13,008 bases of DNA from JACZWL01 sp046756445 (lineage in GTDB: Bacteria; Pseudomonadota; Gammaproteobacteria; Steroidobacterales; Woeseiaceae): assembly GCA_046756445.1 (NCBI GenBank), contig JBHHWI010000087.1:1-13008 (forward strand). The letters are read 5' to 3'. Position numbers and translations under genes: made by a program. The notes beneath the pieces were generated by a model that saw only the letters and a program-made list of their open reading frames with translations, did not search any database and was not told where the DNA came from. This document shows positions 1 to 6,980 of this stretch, piece by piece (the stretch's first letter is position 1; every line of letters begins with the position of its first letter).

Positions 1-1
1 C

Positions 2-211
2 GCGGCGGAAGTAAGGACGGCCCGTGTCCGATGGCGAGACGAGGTGTTCGCAATCGCCGATCTTCGCATCTTTGCAACATTGCGGCGCGGCGACAGCCCG
101 CTTGCAATCCTGGGCTCCGGCCTGTTCAACCAACGCGACTTCGTGATCGATTTTGTTCGAAACCGCCTGCTGGTCAAAGTTGCAATGGACGAAATGGATT
201 CATTGCAATAG
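2..211 (+). CDS. C-terminal fragment of a probable retropepsin-like aspartyl protease (partial at left edge)
   Basis: An open frame enters from the left edge and stops at TAG 209-211, so the start and most of the protein lie outside the window. About 69 codons are visible. The segment reading LAILGSGLFNQRDFVIDF, followed by a short basic strand ending RLLVK, resembles the C-terminal part of bacterial retropepsin-like aspartyl proteases, where a hydrophobic ILG motif precedes a vxIDf strand and a terminal beta strand. The catalytic D-T/S-G motif would be in the missing part, so activity cannot be judged. The gene converges on the exporter operon, with 47 bp between the stop codons and a palindrome inside that gap. 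The family call rests on one short stretch; another beta-rich protein remains possible. Confidence 0.45.
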   Translation, partial: AAEVRTARVRWRDEVFAIADLRIFATLRRGDSPLAILGSGLFNQRDFVIDFVRNRLLVKVAMDEMDSLQ

Positions 212-220
212 ACGAGATAA

Positions 221-246
221 GGGGACGGACCCCGGGGCCCCGTCCC
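221..246. repeat. REP-like GC-rich palindrome (GGGGACGGAC family), copy 1
   Basis: GGGACGG at 222-228 pairs with CCGTCCC at 240-246, and CCCCGGGG sits at the centre (230-237). It begins 9 nt after the stop codon of the left-edge gene and lies between two converging genes. The opening GGGGACGGAC is shared exactly with a second palindrome at 12968-12997. No T-run follows on either strand, so it is not a classical intrinsic terminator. It resembles intergenic REP elements that mark or protect mRNA 3' ends. Confidence 0.6.
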
Positions 247-258
247 AGATACTAGAAC

Positions 259-2352
259 CTATCTCACCCCCAGCTCGATTATCCGGTCGGCGCGGGCCAG
301 CACGTCCGGCCGGTGAGCCACACTGACGATCGTGATGCCGGCATCGGCCAGCCTGTCGAGGATACGTCTCTCGGTGTCGATGTCGAGGTGGCTGGTCGCC
401 TCGTCGAGGAACAACACCCGCGGATTCCGGTAAAGCGACCGCGCCAGGAGAATCCTCTGTTGCTGCCCGCCTGACAGGCTCGTCCCCGAATCGCCGACCA
501 GCGTATTGAGCGACATCGGCATCGCCTCGATGTCGGTCCATATTTCAGCGCCGATCGCGGCGGCACGAATGCGGTCCAGATCGGCCTCCGGGTCGAACGC
601 CGCGATATTCTCCGCGATCGACCCCTGGAAGAGCCTGTCATTCTGCAACACGATGCCGAGCTGCCGGCGCAGGCAGCGCCGGTCCCACAGCGCGATGTCC
701 CTGCCGTCGATCAGTACCCGGCCGCCGGTCGGCGCGAGCTGCGCCGACAGGAGCCGCAGCAAGGTCGTCTTTCCCGACCCGGACCGTCCCGCGATTGCCA
801 CGGTTTCTCCTTCGCTGATCGAGCAGCAGAAGTCGCGGATCACGTAACGGCCGCCGGGAAACCGGAATCTCAGGTTTCCAGCCTCTATGGACCCCGCGAC
901 GCGGGTTCTTACTGCCCGTGCCAGGGACGGGCGTTCCGGCTCGGCCAGCAGGATGTCGGAGATGCGCTCCAGGTGAACCCTGAGCATGAAAAAGCTGCGC
1001 GCAATCGCCGCGAGGCTGGCGGCGGAGGCAGCGAACCGGCTTCGCAGGCTGAAGAACGCGAACAGCACGCCGAGCGTGATCTGTTTCTCGACGATGCCGG
1101 AGATACCTATGCCGAGAAACAGTACCTGCTCGAGTGCACCGATGACGCCCGTGCCGGCGGTGCCGAGAATCGACAACTTCGCCTGCCTGACACCGGCATT
1201 CGTCGCCGAGAAGAAATGCTTCTGCCATTGGGTCAGCCGGAGCGCACCCAGGTCGAGCGCCCTGACGGAGTCGAAAGCCGTGAGGCTTTCGAGCAGCGAG
1301 CTGTTCTGTCTCGCCGCGTGCACCAGCGCCTGCTCGCTGAGCCGGCGACTCGCGGGCAAGACCGCGAAAGCCAGTAATGACGACAGCAGCAGACCGACCA
1401 GCGACACGAGCGTCAGCCAGGTGTCGTAGGCGAACATGATCGTCAGGGTCGCCAGCATGACGGCCATCTGCACGAATCCGTTGACACCGGATTCGGTCAG
1501 CGCCAGACGTATCGGCGTCAGGGACTCGACCTTGGACATGACATCGCCCAGGTGTCGTCCGTGCAGGAAAGAAGCGGGCAGACTGAACAGATGATTCAGC
1601 ACGCCAAGCGTGCTGTCCACGGCCAGCCGGGTCCCTGCATAGAGGCCGATCCAGCGGCGTGACGAATCGAGCAGAATGCCGACCAGCATCACTACCGACA
1701 GGCCGAGCAAGGCGCGAAGCAGCCAGGTCCTGTCCTGCCCGAGGACCACCTCGTCTATCAGCATCTGGGTTGCCACAGGCGGCACCAGCGCCAGGACCTG
1801 TGTCGTAATCAGCAAAGCCAGCATCATGCACAGGTAGCGGCCCAGGTTTCGAAACGATCCGACGAACCGGGAAAATGTAAGCCTGGACTCATCGGGGCTC
1901 CGGCGGAACTCCCGCGCCGGCGCGAGTTCCACGGCGACGCCAGTGAACGATCGATCAAGTTCGTCCTTTCTTACGGCGCGTTTGCCTGCGGCCGGATCGT
2001 GAATGAGCGCCTTGCCACGCTTCATGCGTACGAGCAAGACAAAGTGATTCATTCTCCAGTGCAGAATGGCCGGTAGCCTGAGCTTTTCGATTTCGTCCAG
2101 CTCGAGTCGCAGTGGCCGCGCAATCAGCCGCAGGTCCCGGGCGATTTCGACGAGGTGTTTCACTGTCGTGCCGCGTGACGACGGCGAGGAGCTGTTCCTC
2201 AGCGCGTGCAAGCCGGTATCGAAGCCGTAGTGGCCGGCGACCATCGCGATGACGGCAAGCCCGCATTCCGATCTTTCCTGCTGCAGGATCAGCGGAACCG
2301 GACGCCGGCGGCGAAGCCCGAGCAGGAAATCACGAGCCGGCAACAGCGTCAT
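259..2352 (-). CDS. C39 peptidase-containing ABC exporter (CvaB/RaxB type)
   Basis: This 697-residue protein joins a leader peptidase to an ABC exporter. In known members the C39 domain cuts double-glycine leaders from peptides at the inner membrane while the transporter exports them. The peptidase (about residues 15-145) has oxyanion Gln24, nucleophile Cys30 in QERSECG, His103 in NHFVLL and Asp119 in HDPAAG, so it looks active. Hydrophobic segments fill about 170-440. The ATPase has Walker A GRSGSGKTT (Lys528), Q-loop Gln570, signature LSGGQQQR at 626-633, Walker B VLFLDE ending Glu651, and switch His680. The ATG at 2352 puts the Cys where CvaB-type proteins have it. Its start overlaps the end of the adaptor gene by 23 bp, which suggests translational coupling. 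No Gly-Gly precursor gene is visible nearby. The family is sure; the cargo is unknown. Confidence 0.95.
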   Translation of the reverse strand: MTLLPARDFLLGLRRRRPVPLILQQERSECGLAVIAMVAGHYGFDTGLHALRNSSSPSSRGTTVKHLVEIARDLRLIARPLRLELDEIEKLRLPAILHWRMNHFVLLVRMKRGKALIHDPAAGKRAVRKDELDRSFTGVAVELAPAREFRRSPDESRLTFSRFVGSFRNLGRYLCMMLALLITTQVLALVPPVATQMLIDEVVLGQDRTWLLRALLGLSVVMLVGILLDSSRRWIGLYAGTRLAVDSTLGVLNHLFSLPASFLHGRHLGDVMSKVESLTPIRLALTESGVNGFVQMAVMLATLTIMFAYDTWLTLVSLVGLLLSSLLAFAVLPASRRLSEQALVHAARQNSSLLESLTAFDSVRALDLGALRLTQWQKHFFSATNAGVRQAKLSILGTAGTGVIGALEQVLFLGIGISGIVEKQITLGVLFAFFSLRSRFAASAASLAAIARSFFMLRVHLERISDILLAEPERPSLARAVRTRVAGSIEAGNLRFRFPGGRYVIRDFCCSISEGETVAIAGRSGSGKTTLLRLLSAQLAPTGGRVLIDGRDIALWDRRCLRRQLGIVLQNDRLFQGSIAENIAAFDPEADLDRIRAAAIGAEIWTDIEAMPMSLNTLVGDSGTSLSGGQQQRILLARSLYRNPRVLFLDEATSHLDIDTERRILDRLADAGITIVSVAHRPDVLARADRIIELGVR

Positions 2353-3583
2353 CCAGAATCGCGCGGAGCAACCACTCGTAAAGGCGATACCGTTGTCTTA
2401 TTACGTCCGCCTGGAACGAGGTGCCCGGCGACAGCGGCCACGACGAGCCGAGTGCAACGATACTGTCGCGGCTGATCGAGGCACGGACCTCGAAAACCGG
2501 CCCATCGATCGGCAGGGGCACAGTCAGGTCGGATGCCAGCAGGGCAATTGTCGATACCTGCGAGACGACTGCCCCCAGCGTGCCGAACATCTGGTGCGGA
2601 TAGGCATCCAGGCGAAGCTGGACCGTCTGACCCTCCCTCAACTGCCCGGCCTTACCGCTGGGCAGATAGAGCCAGGCCTCCAGCGGGCCCTCGGCTCTGT
2701 AAATAGTCATCAGCGTCTGACCCGGTCGGGTGGCGGATCCCGCTTCGATGCTCACCCGTGCGACGATGCCGGCCGCCGGGGCCAGAACCTCGCTGCCGGC
2801 GTCGACTTCCGCCCTGCCGATCTGCCTCAGCAAACGCTCTGTTTCCATGTCGTGACGCAGGCTGTCGAGTTCGGGCGCCTGTTCCGCTTCGGCATGTTGC
2901 CGCTGCAATTCGCCGAGTTCCTGCCTGATTCGCAGCAGGTCCTGTTCGAGACCGGCGCTGATCGATCTGGCATGCAGAATCGCCGATCGCTCTTCGGTCA
3001 GCCGGTCTTGTGCGATACCGCCGTTTGCAGCGACGATCCTCATGCGCTCGAAGCGTTGTTCCTGCAGCCTGATGTGCCGCGCCTGCAGTTCCACCTCGGC
3101 GCGCGCCTTGTCAACCCGGCCGCGAGTCAGTGCGATCTGCCTGGTCAGCGCAGCGACGCGACTCGAATTCAATAAGCGTTGCCGGGTCCGGAGCTGCTCC
3201 ATGAGCTCGAGTTCGACACGCATGGACCGGACCTGCGATTCGGAAACGGGCGATTTGCCCGGTGCATTTCGATCGCTCCTGATCCGCAGCAACACCTGCC
3301 CTTCGGCGACCGTCATGCCTTCGGTGACCACCAGGTCGGTAACCTGCCCGGTCCGGGTCGCGACGACCCGGAGCAGGCCCCCGGCCGGCATCAGCACGCC
3401 GGTCGCCCGGGTACGCTGCGGCACTTCAATGGCGTAAACGACCCCGCCGAGCAGACCGAGCGAGGTCAACGCGACGAGCAGCGTTGCGCGCGCTGTCGGC
3501 GGCGTCGCTATACAGACGCTTCCCAACAGCCTGTGGTGCGCTGCCGGGACCGACTGCCTTCTGAACAGGGTTTCACGAGGCAT
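2330..3583 (-). CDS. HlyD/CvaA-type periplasmic adaptor (membrane fusion protein)
   Basis: This 417-residue protein is the adaptor partner of the C39 exporter; such proteins bridge an inner-membrane ABC transporter to a TolC-type outer-membrane channel. The N-terminal part around LFRRQ and LLGSV is like CvaA/RaxA proteins, and one membrane segment follows at about 33-52. The first lipoyl/barrel-sandwich half is near 62-101 (the strand AGGLLRVVATRTGQVTDLVV), a long charged helical hairpin predicted as coiled coil spans about 115-260, and the second lipoyl half is near 264-295 (VLAPAAGIVARVSI). A beta-barrel region follows. It is the first gene of the minus-strand operon and overlaps the ABC gene by 23 bp. 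No strong Shine-Dalgarno precedes the ATG at 3583 (AAGGG lies only 1 nt away). No outer-membrane channel gene is present, so a distant TolC is presumably shared. Confidence 0.93.
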   Translation of the reverse strand: MPRETLFRRQSVPAAHHRLLGSVCIATPPTARATLLVALTSLGLLGGVVYAIEVPQRTRATGVLMPAGGLLRVVATRTGQVTDLVVTEGMTVAEGQVLLRIRSDRNAPGKSPVSESQVRSMRVELELMEQLRTRQRLLNSSRVAALTRQIALTRGRVDKARAEVELQARHIRLQEQRFERMRIVAANGGIAQDRLTEERSAILHARSISAGLEQDLLRIRQELGELQRQHAEAEQAPELDSLRHDMETERLLRQIGRAEVDAGSEVLAPAAGIVARVSIEAGSATRPGQTLMTIYRAEGPLEAWLYLPSGKAGQLREGQTVQLRLDAYPHQMFGTLGAVVSQVSTIALLASDLTVPLPIDGPVFEVRASISRDSIVALGSSWPLSPGTSFQADVIRQRYRLYEWLLRAILDDAVAGS

Positions 3584-3700
3584 TCCCTTGCCCGCTCGTC
3601 CATGAGAGTGCTGGGTGGAATCGAATCACGAACGCCGAGCCCGCTCCATACCAATTTCGCAGTGATCCGACCGGTTTCGTGCGATAACCTTTGACATGCG

Positions 3701-5248
3701 ATGAGACCGATACAAGAAAAGCGCGACCGCACGACGGCGACAGACTACCCCGAGCGAATCCGTGCCGCCCGGGTGTACGAGGTCGCGAGAGAGACTCCGC
3801 TGGATCTCGCAACCAACCTGTCCGGGCGCCTCGGCAACAGAATCCTCCTGAAACGCGAGGACCTGCAGTCGGTGTTTTCTTTCAAGTTGCGCGGCGCCTA
3901 TAACAAGCTGACGAGGTTGCCGGAAGAAACGCTGCGGGCGGGGATCATCTGCAGCTCGGCCGGGAACCATGCTCAGGGCGTCGCGTTGGCCGCAAGAGAA
4001 AAGGGAATAAGGGCCGTGGTCGTCATGCCCGTTACGACGCCGAGCATCAAGATCGATGCGGTCAGGTGCTTGGGCGGCGAAGTCGTGTTGCATGGCGATA
4101 CATACGACGATGCCTATTCCCGGGCGCGGGAGCTCGAGGAAGAAGAAAAGCTGACATTTATTCATCCCTTCGACGATCCGGACGTCATCGCGGGGCAGGG
4201 CACGATCGGGATGGAAATTCTCGGGCAGACCGATGAAAGAATCAGCGCAGTGTTCGTTCCGATAGGCGGCGGCGGGCTGATTGCCGGAATTGCTGCATAC
4301 ATCAAGGCCGTCGATCCCGGGATCCGGGTAATCGGCGTCGAGCCGGACGACTCCGCGGCAATGCGGGATTCGATTGCGGCAGGCCGGCCTGTTGTTCTGG
4401 ACCACGTCGGCATATTCGCCGACGGCGTCGCAGTGCGCAGGGTCGGCGACGAGACCTTTCGCCTGTGTCAGGAGCTTGTCGACGATATCGTTACCGTCGA
4501 TACCGATCAGATCTGCGCCGGCATCAGGGATATCTTCGAAGACACACGCTCGATCGTAGAGCCGGCCGGCGCGCTGGCCGTAGCGGGCGCCAAGAAATAT
4601 CTGGACGAAAACGACATCGAGAACGAGACGTTTGTCGTCATCAACTGCGGCGCCAATGTCAATTTCGATCGTCTGCGCCACATCGCCGAGCGCGCCGCGG
4701 TCGGCGAACAGCGCGAGATGCTCCTGGCCGTCGAGATACCCGAGCAGACCGGGAGTTTCAAGAAGTTCTGCGAGGCGATTGGGCGACGGAGCATCACCGA
4801 ATTCAACTACCGCTACAGCGATTCAAAGAAGGCGCACATTTTTGTCGGCATCGAATTGCGCCACGGTTATGCCGAGAGGCAGGAAATCATCGCCAGGCTG
4901 AAGTCGCTCGGCTATCCGCTCGAAGATCTGAGCGACAACGAAGTCGCCAAGTTGCACGTCCGGCATATGGTGGGCGGTCGGGCAGCGGGCATCGAAAACG
5001 AACGGCTGTTTCGTTTCGAATTCCCCGAGCGGCCCGGTGCCCTGCTGGAATTTCTGCAGGCCGTCGGCACCGACTGGAACATCAGCCTGTTCCATTACCG
5101 CAATCACGGCTCCGATTACGGGCGCATTCTCGCCGGCATACAGGTGCCGCCAGAAGAGGCGGACGAGCTGGAGTCCCATCTCTCGCAGCTCGGCTACGCG
5201 CACTGGCAAGAGTCCGACAATCCCGCTTACTCGATGTTCCTCGGCTGA
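3701..5248 (+). CDS. ilvA: Threonine dehydratase, biosynthetic (IlvA)
   Basis: The enzyme deaminates L-threonine to 2-oxobutanoate with pyridoxal phosphate, the first committed step of isoleucine synthesis in the cytoplasm. Its 515 residues match the length of E. coli IlvA (514). The PLP lysine is Lys62 in SFKLRGAYNKL, SSAGNHAQG at 85-93 holds the cofactor-contacting Asn89, and the phosphate-binding glycine loop GGGGLIAG is at 189-196. The usual Ser of the SGAN motif is Cys316 in NCGANVNF. Two ACT-like domains (about 335-420 and 427-505, the latter with FRFEFPERPGALLEFL) mark the isoleucine-feedback biosynthetic form, not the short TdcB form. ATG 3701 is the only reasonable start, since upstream homology begins at once; the Shine-Dalgarno is poor. 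It is divergent from the exporter operon across 117 bp. A terminator lies about 160 nt downstream. Confidence 0.97.
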   Translation: MRPIQEKRDRTTATDYPERIRAARVYEVARETPLDLATNLSGRLGNRILLKREDLQSVFSFKLRGAYNKLTRLPEETLRAGIICSSAGNHAQGVALAAREKGIRAVVVMPVTTPSIKIDAVRCLGGEVVLHGDTYDDAYSRARELEEEEKLTFIHPFDDPDVIAGQGTIGMEILGQTDERISAVFVPIGGGGLIAGIAAYIKAVDPGIRVIGVEPDDSAAMRDSIAAGRPVVLDHVGIFADGVAVRRVGDETFRLCQELVDDIVTVDTDQICAGIRDIFEDTRSIVEPAGALAVAGAKKYLDENDIENETFVVINCGANVNFDRLRHIAERAAVGEQREMLLAVEIPEQTGSFKKFCEAIGRRSITEFNYRYSDSKKAHIFVGIELRHGYAERQEIIARLKSLGYPLEDLSDNEVAKLHVRHMVGGRAAGIENERLFRFEFPERPGALLEFLQAVGTDWNISLFHYRNHGSDYGRILAGIQVPPEEADELESHLSQLGYAHWQESDNPAYSMFLG

Positions 5249-5255
5249 ACGGCAT

Positions 5256-5303
5256 TTGGTTTCAAATGAAACCAACCACTTATTCCAAAAAGTTTGAAAC
5301 CAA
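5256..5303. repeat. Three-copy TTGGTTTCAAA operator-like repeat
   Basis: TTGGTTTCAAA lies at 5256-5266. The same word is present inverted at 5293-5303 (perfect) and at 5265-5275 (9 of 11 bases). The first two copies overlap to form TTGGTTTCAAATGAAACCAA, a 9-bp-arm palindrome at 5256-5275. The set begins 7 bp after the ilvA stop. A palindrome plus a spaced half-site resembles a binding site for a dimeric DNA-binding protein. It could instead be an RNA hairpin in the ilvA 3' region. No downstream + strand gene in the window explains an operator here. Confidence 0.5.
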
Positions 5304-5344
5304 TCCTGTGTCCACGGCATCTTACATGCAAGTATCCCCAAGAA

Positions 5345-5362
5345 TTCCTCTCGTTTGAGGAA
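5345..5362 (+). promoter_or_regulatory. Hairpin covering a Shine-Dalgarno
   Basis: TTCCTC at 5345-5350 pairs with GAGGAA at 5357-5362 across a 6-nt loop. GAGGAAGG (5357-5364) is a good Shine-Dalgarno for the ATG at 5369, so the hairpin would hide the ribosome site of the mini-ORF that follows. The pairing is seen in the sequence; a regulatory role is inference. Confidence 0.35.
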
Positions 5363-5368
5363 GGCGTG

Positions 5369-5407
5369 ATGAACCAAACTCCCTTATGCGGTTTGTCTCG
5401 TAACTAG
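5369..5407 (+). CDS. Possible 12-residue mini-ORF between ilvA and its terminator
   Basis: ATG at 5369 opens a 12-codon frame (MNQTPLCGLSRN) ending at TAG 5405-5407. GAGGAAGG lies 4 nt upstream, the clearest Shine-Dalgarno in this gap, but it is part of a hairpin. The stop codon's last base is the first base of the terminator stem. The peptide is not rich in Ile, Val, Leu or Thr, so it is not an ilv-type attenuator leader, and no + strand gene follows. It may be a chance frame inside a small RNA or the ilvA 3' UTR. Confidence 0.2.
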   Translation: MNQTPLCGLSRN

Positions 5408-5435
5408 GCGGTGGCGTTGCCACCGCCTTTTTTTT
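5407..5435 (+). terminator. Strong intrinsic terminator
   Basis: GGCGGTGGC (5407-5415) and GCCACCGCC (5419-5427) form a perfect 9-bp stem with a 3-nt loop, followed by eight T residues (5428-5435). The T-run makes it work for + strand transcripts only. It ends the ilvA transcript, or a small RNA from the ilvA 3' region. The opposing operon ending at 5490 has no matching T-run here. Confidence 0.93.
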
Positions 5436-5489
5436 GTGGCAACGAATTTCAGACTTCGCGGCCATCGGTAAGGGTGCGATCGGCTTTGG

Positions 5490-6137
5490 TCAGTAAGCCT
5501 GGGAGTGAATGTGGCTGATCTTGCCGGTCTGCGTCAGGCGATAGAAGCAACGCAATTCAGTGAACGTCTTGTTGCAGTCCTCACGCAGTCTCTGCATGAG
5601 CCCATGACAAAATCTCGCCGCATAGTCATTCGCGGTCTTATATCTTTCATGCTCGTGGTCAGTCAGTTCCGGTTTGAATCGAACGCGATCGAACAACCAG
5701 CCATGCAACTTGTCTGCGAAATCACGACGGTCCTGGTCCTCTGCCATCAGCCAGGTGCTGATGAACTTGTCGACCTCGGCCTGCATTTCCAGCTCCAGCA
5801 GGGTCACAGCCTTGTCCCGACCGGCGCTCCATACCAGGTAATTGAAGTGGCTGATGCCCTCGACTACCGTCCACAGATCATTCAGGGCCGAGGCTTTCAG
5901 CGCCTGCATCGGGTTGTCCCGGTCCAGACGGCCGAGCATCTGACTGTCCAGATAAACACTCAAGGCCACGCCGTCGCCGTCCTGTGTTAGCAGGACCGAC
6001 TCCTCGGTGTTGGCTGTCAGTGACTCTCCGCCCAGCATTCTCGCGACTCCCGGATCTGTAATCAGAAAATCGCGGACGTCGTAGCCGGGCTCGACCTGAT
6101 AGATGTCAGACAGATGTTTCTGCAGATCGGAAAGCAT
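5490..6137 (-). CDS. Conserved-looking hypothetical protein, second gene of an unknown operon
   Basis: I do not recognise this 215-residue protein. It looks soluble and mostly helical, with no signal peptide or clear membrane segment. The N-terminal half is acidic and contains a strand-rich stretch (about 45-70, ESVLLTQDGDGVALSVYLD) and the segment LNDLWTVVEGISHFNYLVW. The C-terminal third is basic and has two cysteines (CNKTFTELRCFYR) and a His-containing tail (HIHS). No nucleotide-binding or catalytic signature is obvious. The ATG at 6137 lies 7 bp after the upstream gene's stop, so the two are surely cotranscribed. No clear Shine-Dalgarno is seen, and coupling to the upstream gene is likely. 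Normal coding character and tight spacing support a real gene; the function is unknown. Confidence 0.85.
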   Translation of the reverse strand: MLSDLQKHLSDIYQVEPGYDVRDFLITDPGVARMLGGESLTANTEESVLLTQDGDGVALSVYLDSQMLGRLDRDNPMQALKASALNDLWTVVEGISHFNYLVWSAGRDKAVTLLELEMQAEVDKFISTWLMAEDQDRRDFADKLHGWLFDRVRFKPELTDHEHERYKTANDYAARFCHGLMQRLREDCNKTFTELRCFYRLTQTGKISHIHSQAY

Positions 6138-6144
6138 GGATTTT

Positions 6145-6777
6145 TCAGTGGCGGTTACGGCTGACGGCGCTCGGCATCGGAACGACGCCCTGCTGCTTCA
6201 GTAAGCGGGCCGCGCGCCTGCTGCCGGTGCGCAGCCACACTTCGTATGTGCGCAGGAGATCGATGTCGGAGGAGCCCCGGGCGGTGTCACGCACTTCGTT
6301 GAGCACATCGACCACGATCTGAAACTTGGCCGCCAGTTCGCGATAGACATCGGCAAGTACGCGGCCGCGTGCAGTACCGCGGATCTCGTCTGACAGCGAA
6401 CCGTAGGCCGTCCCGCCCATGTAAATGTAGTAATCGAGGTCGACAAGCTTGTGGGCCAGACTGTCGGCAAAGAATCCCGCAACGAAGAGCGCGACGTCAC
6501 CAATACGTTGTAGCGAAAATGTTCGCTCCACGGCGCTCGATGCTTCCGCCGCATCAGCCATCATCAGCGCCAGCGGTCTGAGCCCGTAAGCTTCGCCATG
6601 TTCTTCAAAGAGATCTTCCGACCGGGCGAACAGTGTGAGCAGATTTACGACGTAATGGGCAGCATGGGGGTCGACATCGACACCCTGGTTATCAATCGCC
6701 GCATCGATCGATTCACGAAAATAATCGCGGAGATCGTGAACCTGGACGACGCGGTGGCCTGCTGCTGCCACGGACAT
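6145..6777 (-). CDS. Conserved-looking hypothetical protein, first gene of an unknown operon
   Basis: I do not recognise this 210-residue protein. It is predicted to be largely helical and soluble. Features that stand out are an N-terminal segment VVQVHDLRDYFRESIDAAI, a central stretch with many aromatics and glycines (FVAGFFADSL, then DLDYYIYMGGTAYGSL), and a basic C-terminal helix (RTGSRRAARLLKQQG). The central hydrophobic part is interrupted by charges and probably packs in a soluble core. The ATG at 6777 is preceded by GGGAGAGGTGAG on the minus strand, a good ribosome site. The second unknown gene follows after 7 bp, which suggests the two proteins act together. A CRP-type palindrome lies about 70 bp upstream of the start. 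No known enzymatic motif was found. Confidence 0.87.
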   Translation of the reverse strand: MSVAAAGHRVVQVHDLRDYFRESIDAAIDNQGVDVDPHAAHYVVNLLTLFARSEDLFEEHGEAYGLRPLALMMADAAEASSAVERTFSLQRIGDVALFVAGFFADSLAHKLVDLDYYIYMGGTAYGSLSDEIRGTARGRVLADVYRELAAKFQIVVDVLNEVRDTARGSSDIDLLRTYEVWLRTGSRRAARLLKQQGVVPMPSAVSRNRH

Positions 6778-6844
6778 CGGTTCTGCTCACCTCTCCCGGC
6801 AGGAGAAAGATGCTCCACATATATATTAATTAGGTCTTTTTCTT

Positions 6845-6860
6845 TGTGACTAAGTTCACG
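6845..6860. promoter_or_regulatory. Candidate CRP/FNR-family binding site
   Basis: TGTGA (6845-6849), six bases, then TCACG (6856-6860) matches the CRP consensus TGTGA-N6-TCACA at nine of ten defined positions. It lies in the 203-bp divergent gap between the unknown operon (start 6777, minus) and the DUF1761 gene (start 6981, plus). On the minus strand an AT-rich TATATG (6818-6823 on +) sits where a -10 would fall if the site were centred about 41 bp upstream of transcription. That is the class II activator spacing. The promoter assignment is inference. Confidence 0.45.
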
Positions 6861-6980
6861 GATAGGCGGATGATCATATATCTTGTTGTTTTTCTGTGAA
6901 TTCCTTCATCACTTCGGCTGTCCGCAGGCAGCTCTGATAAACTCTCCGACTCCCAAAACAAGACCAACAAAGGAGCAATC

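Noticed and set aside
638..1831. A 397-codon minus-strand frame inside the ABC transporter gene
   Set aside because: It is another frame of the same strand; the transporter frame carries all catalytic motifs, while this one is rich in Arg, Gly and Ala with no domain.
3691..3696. TTGACA, a perfect -35 hexamer
   Set aside because: It lies 4 bp before the ilvA start, so any transcript would begin inside the gene and lose the N-terminus.
3508..3732. A 74-codon minus-strand frame between the exporter and ilvA, considered as the missing precursor peptide
   Set aside because: It overlaps the starts of both neighbours in another frame and has no Gly-Gly leader motif.
3626..4681. A 351-codon minus-strand frame opposite ilvA
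   Set aside because: It is a shadow of ilvA, whose frame shows full family motifs and ordinary length.
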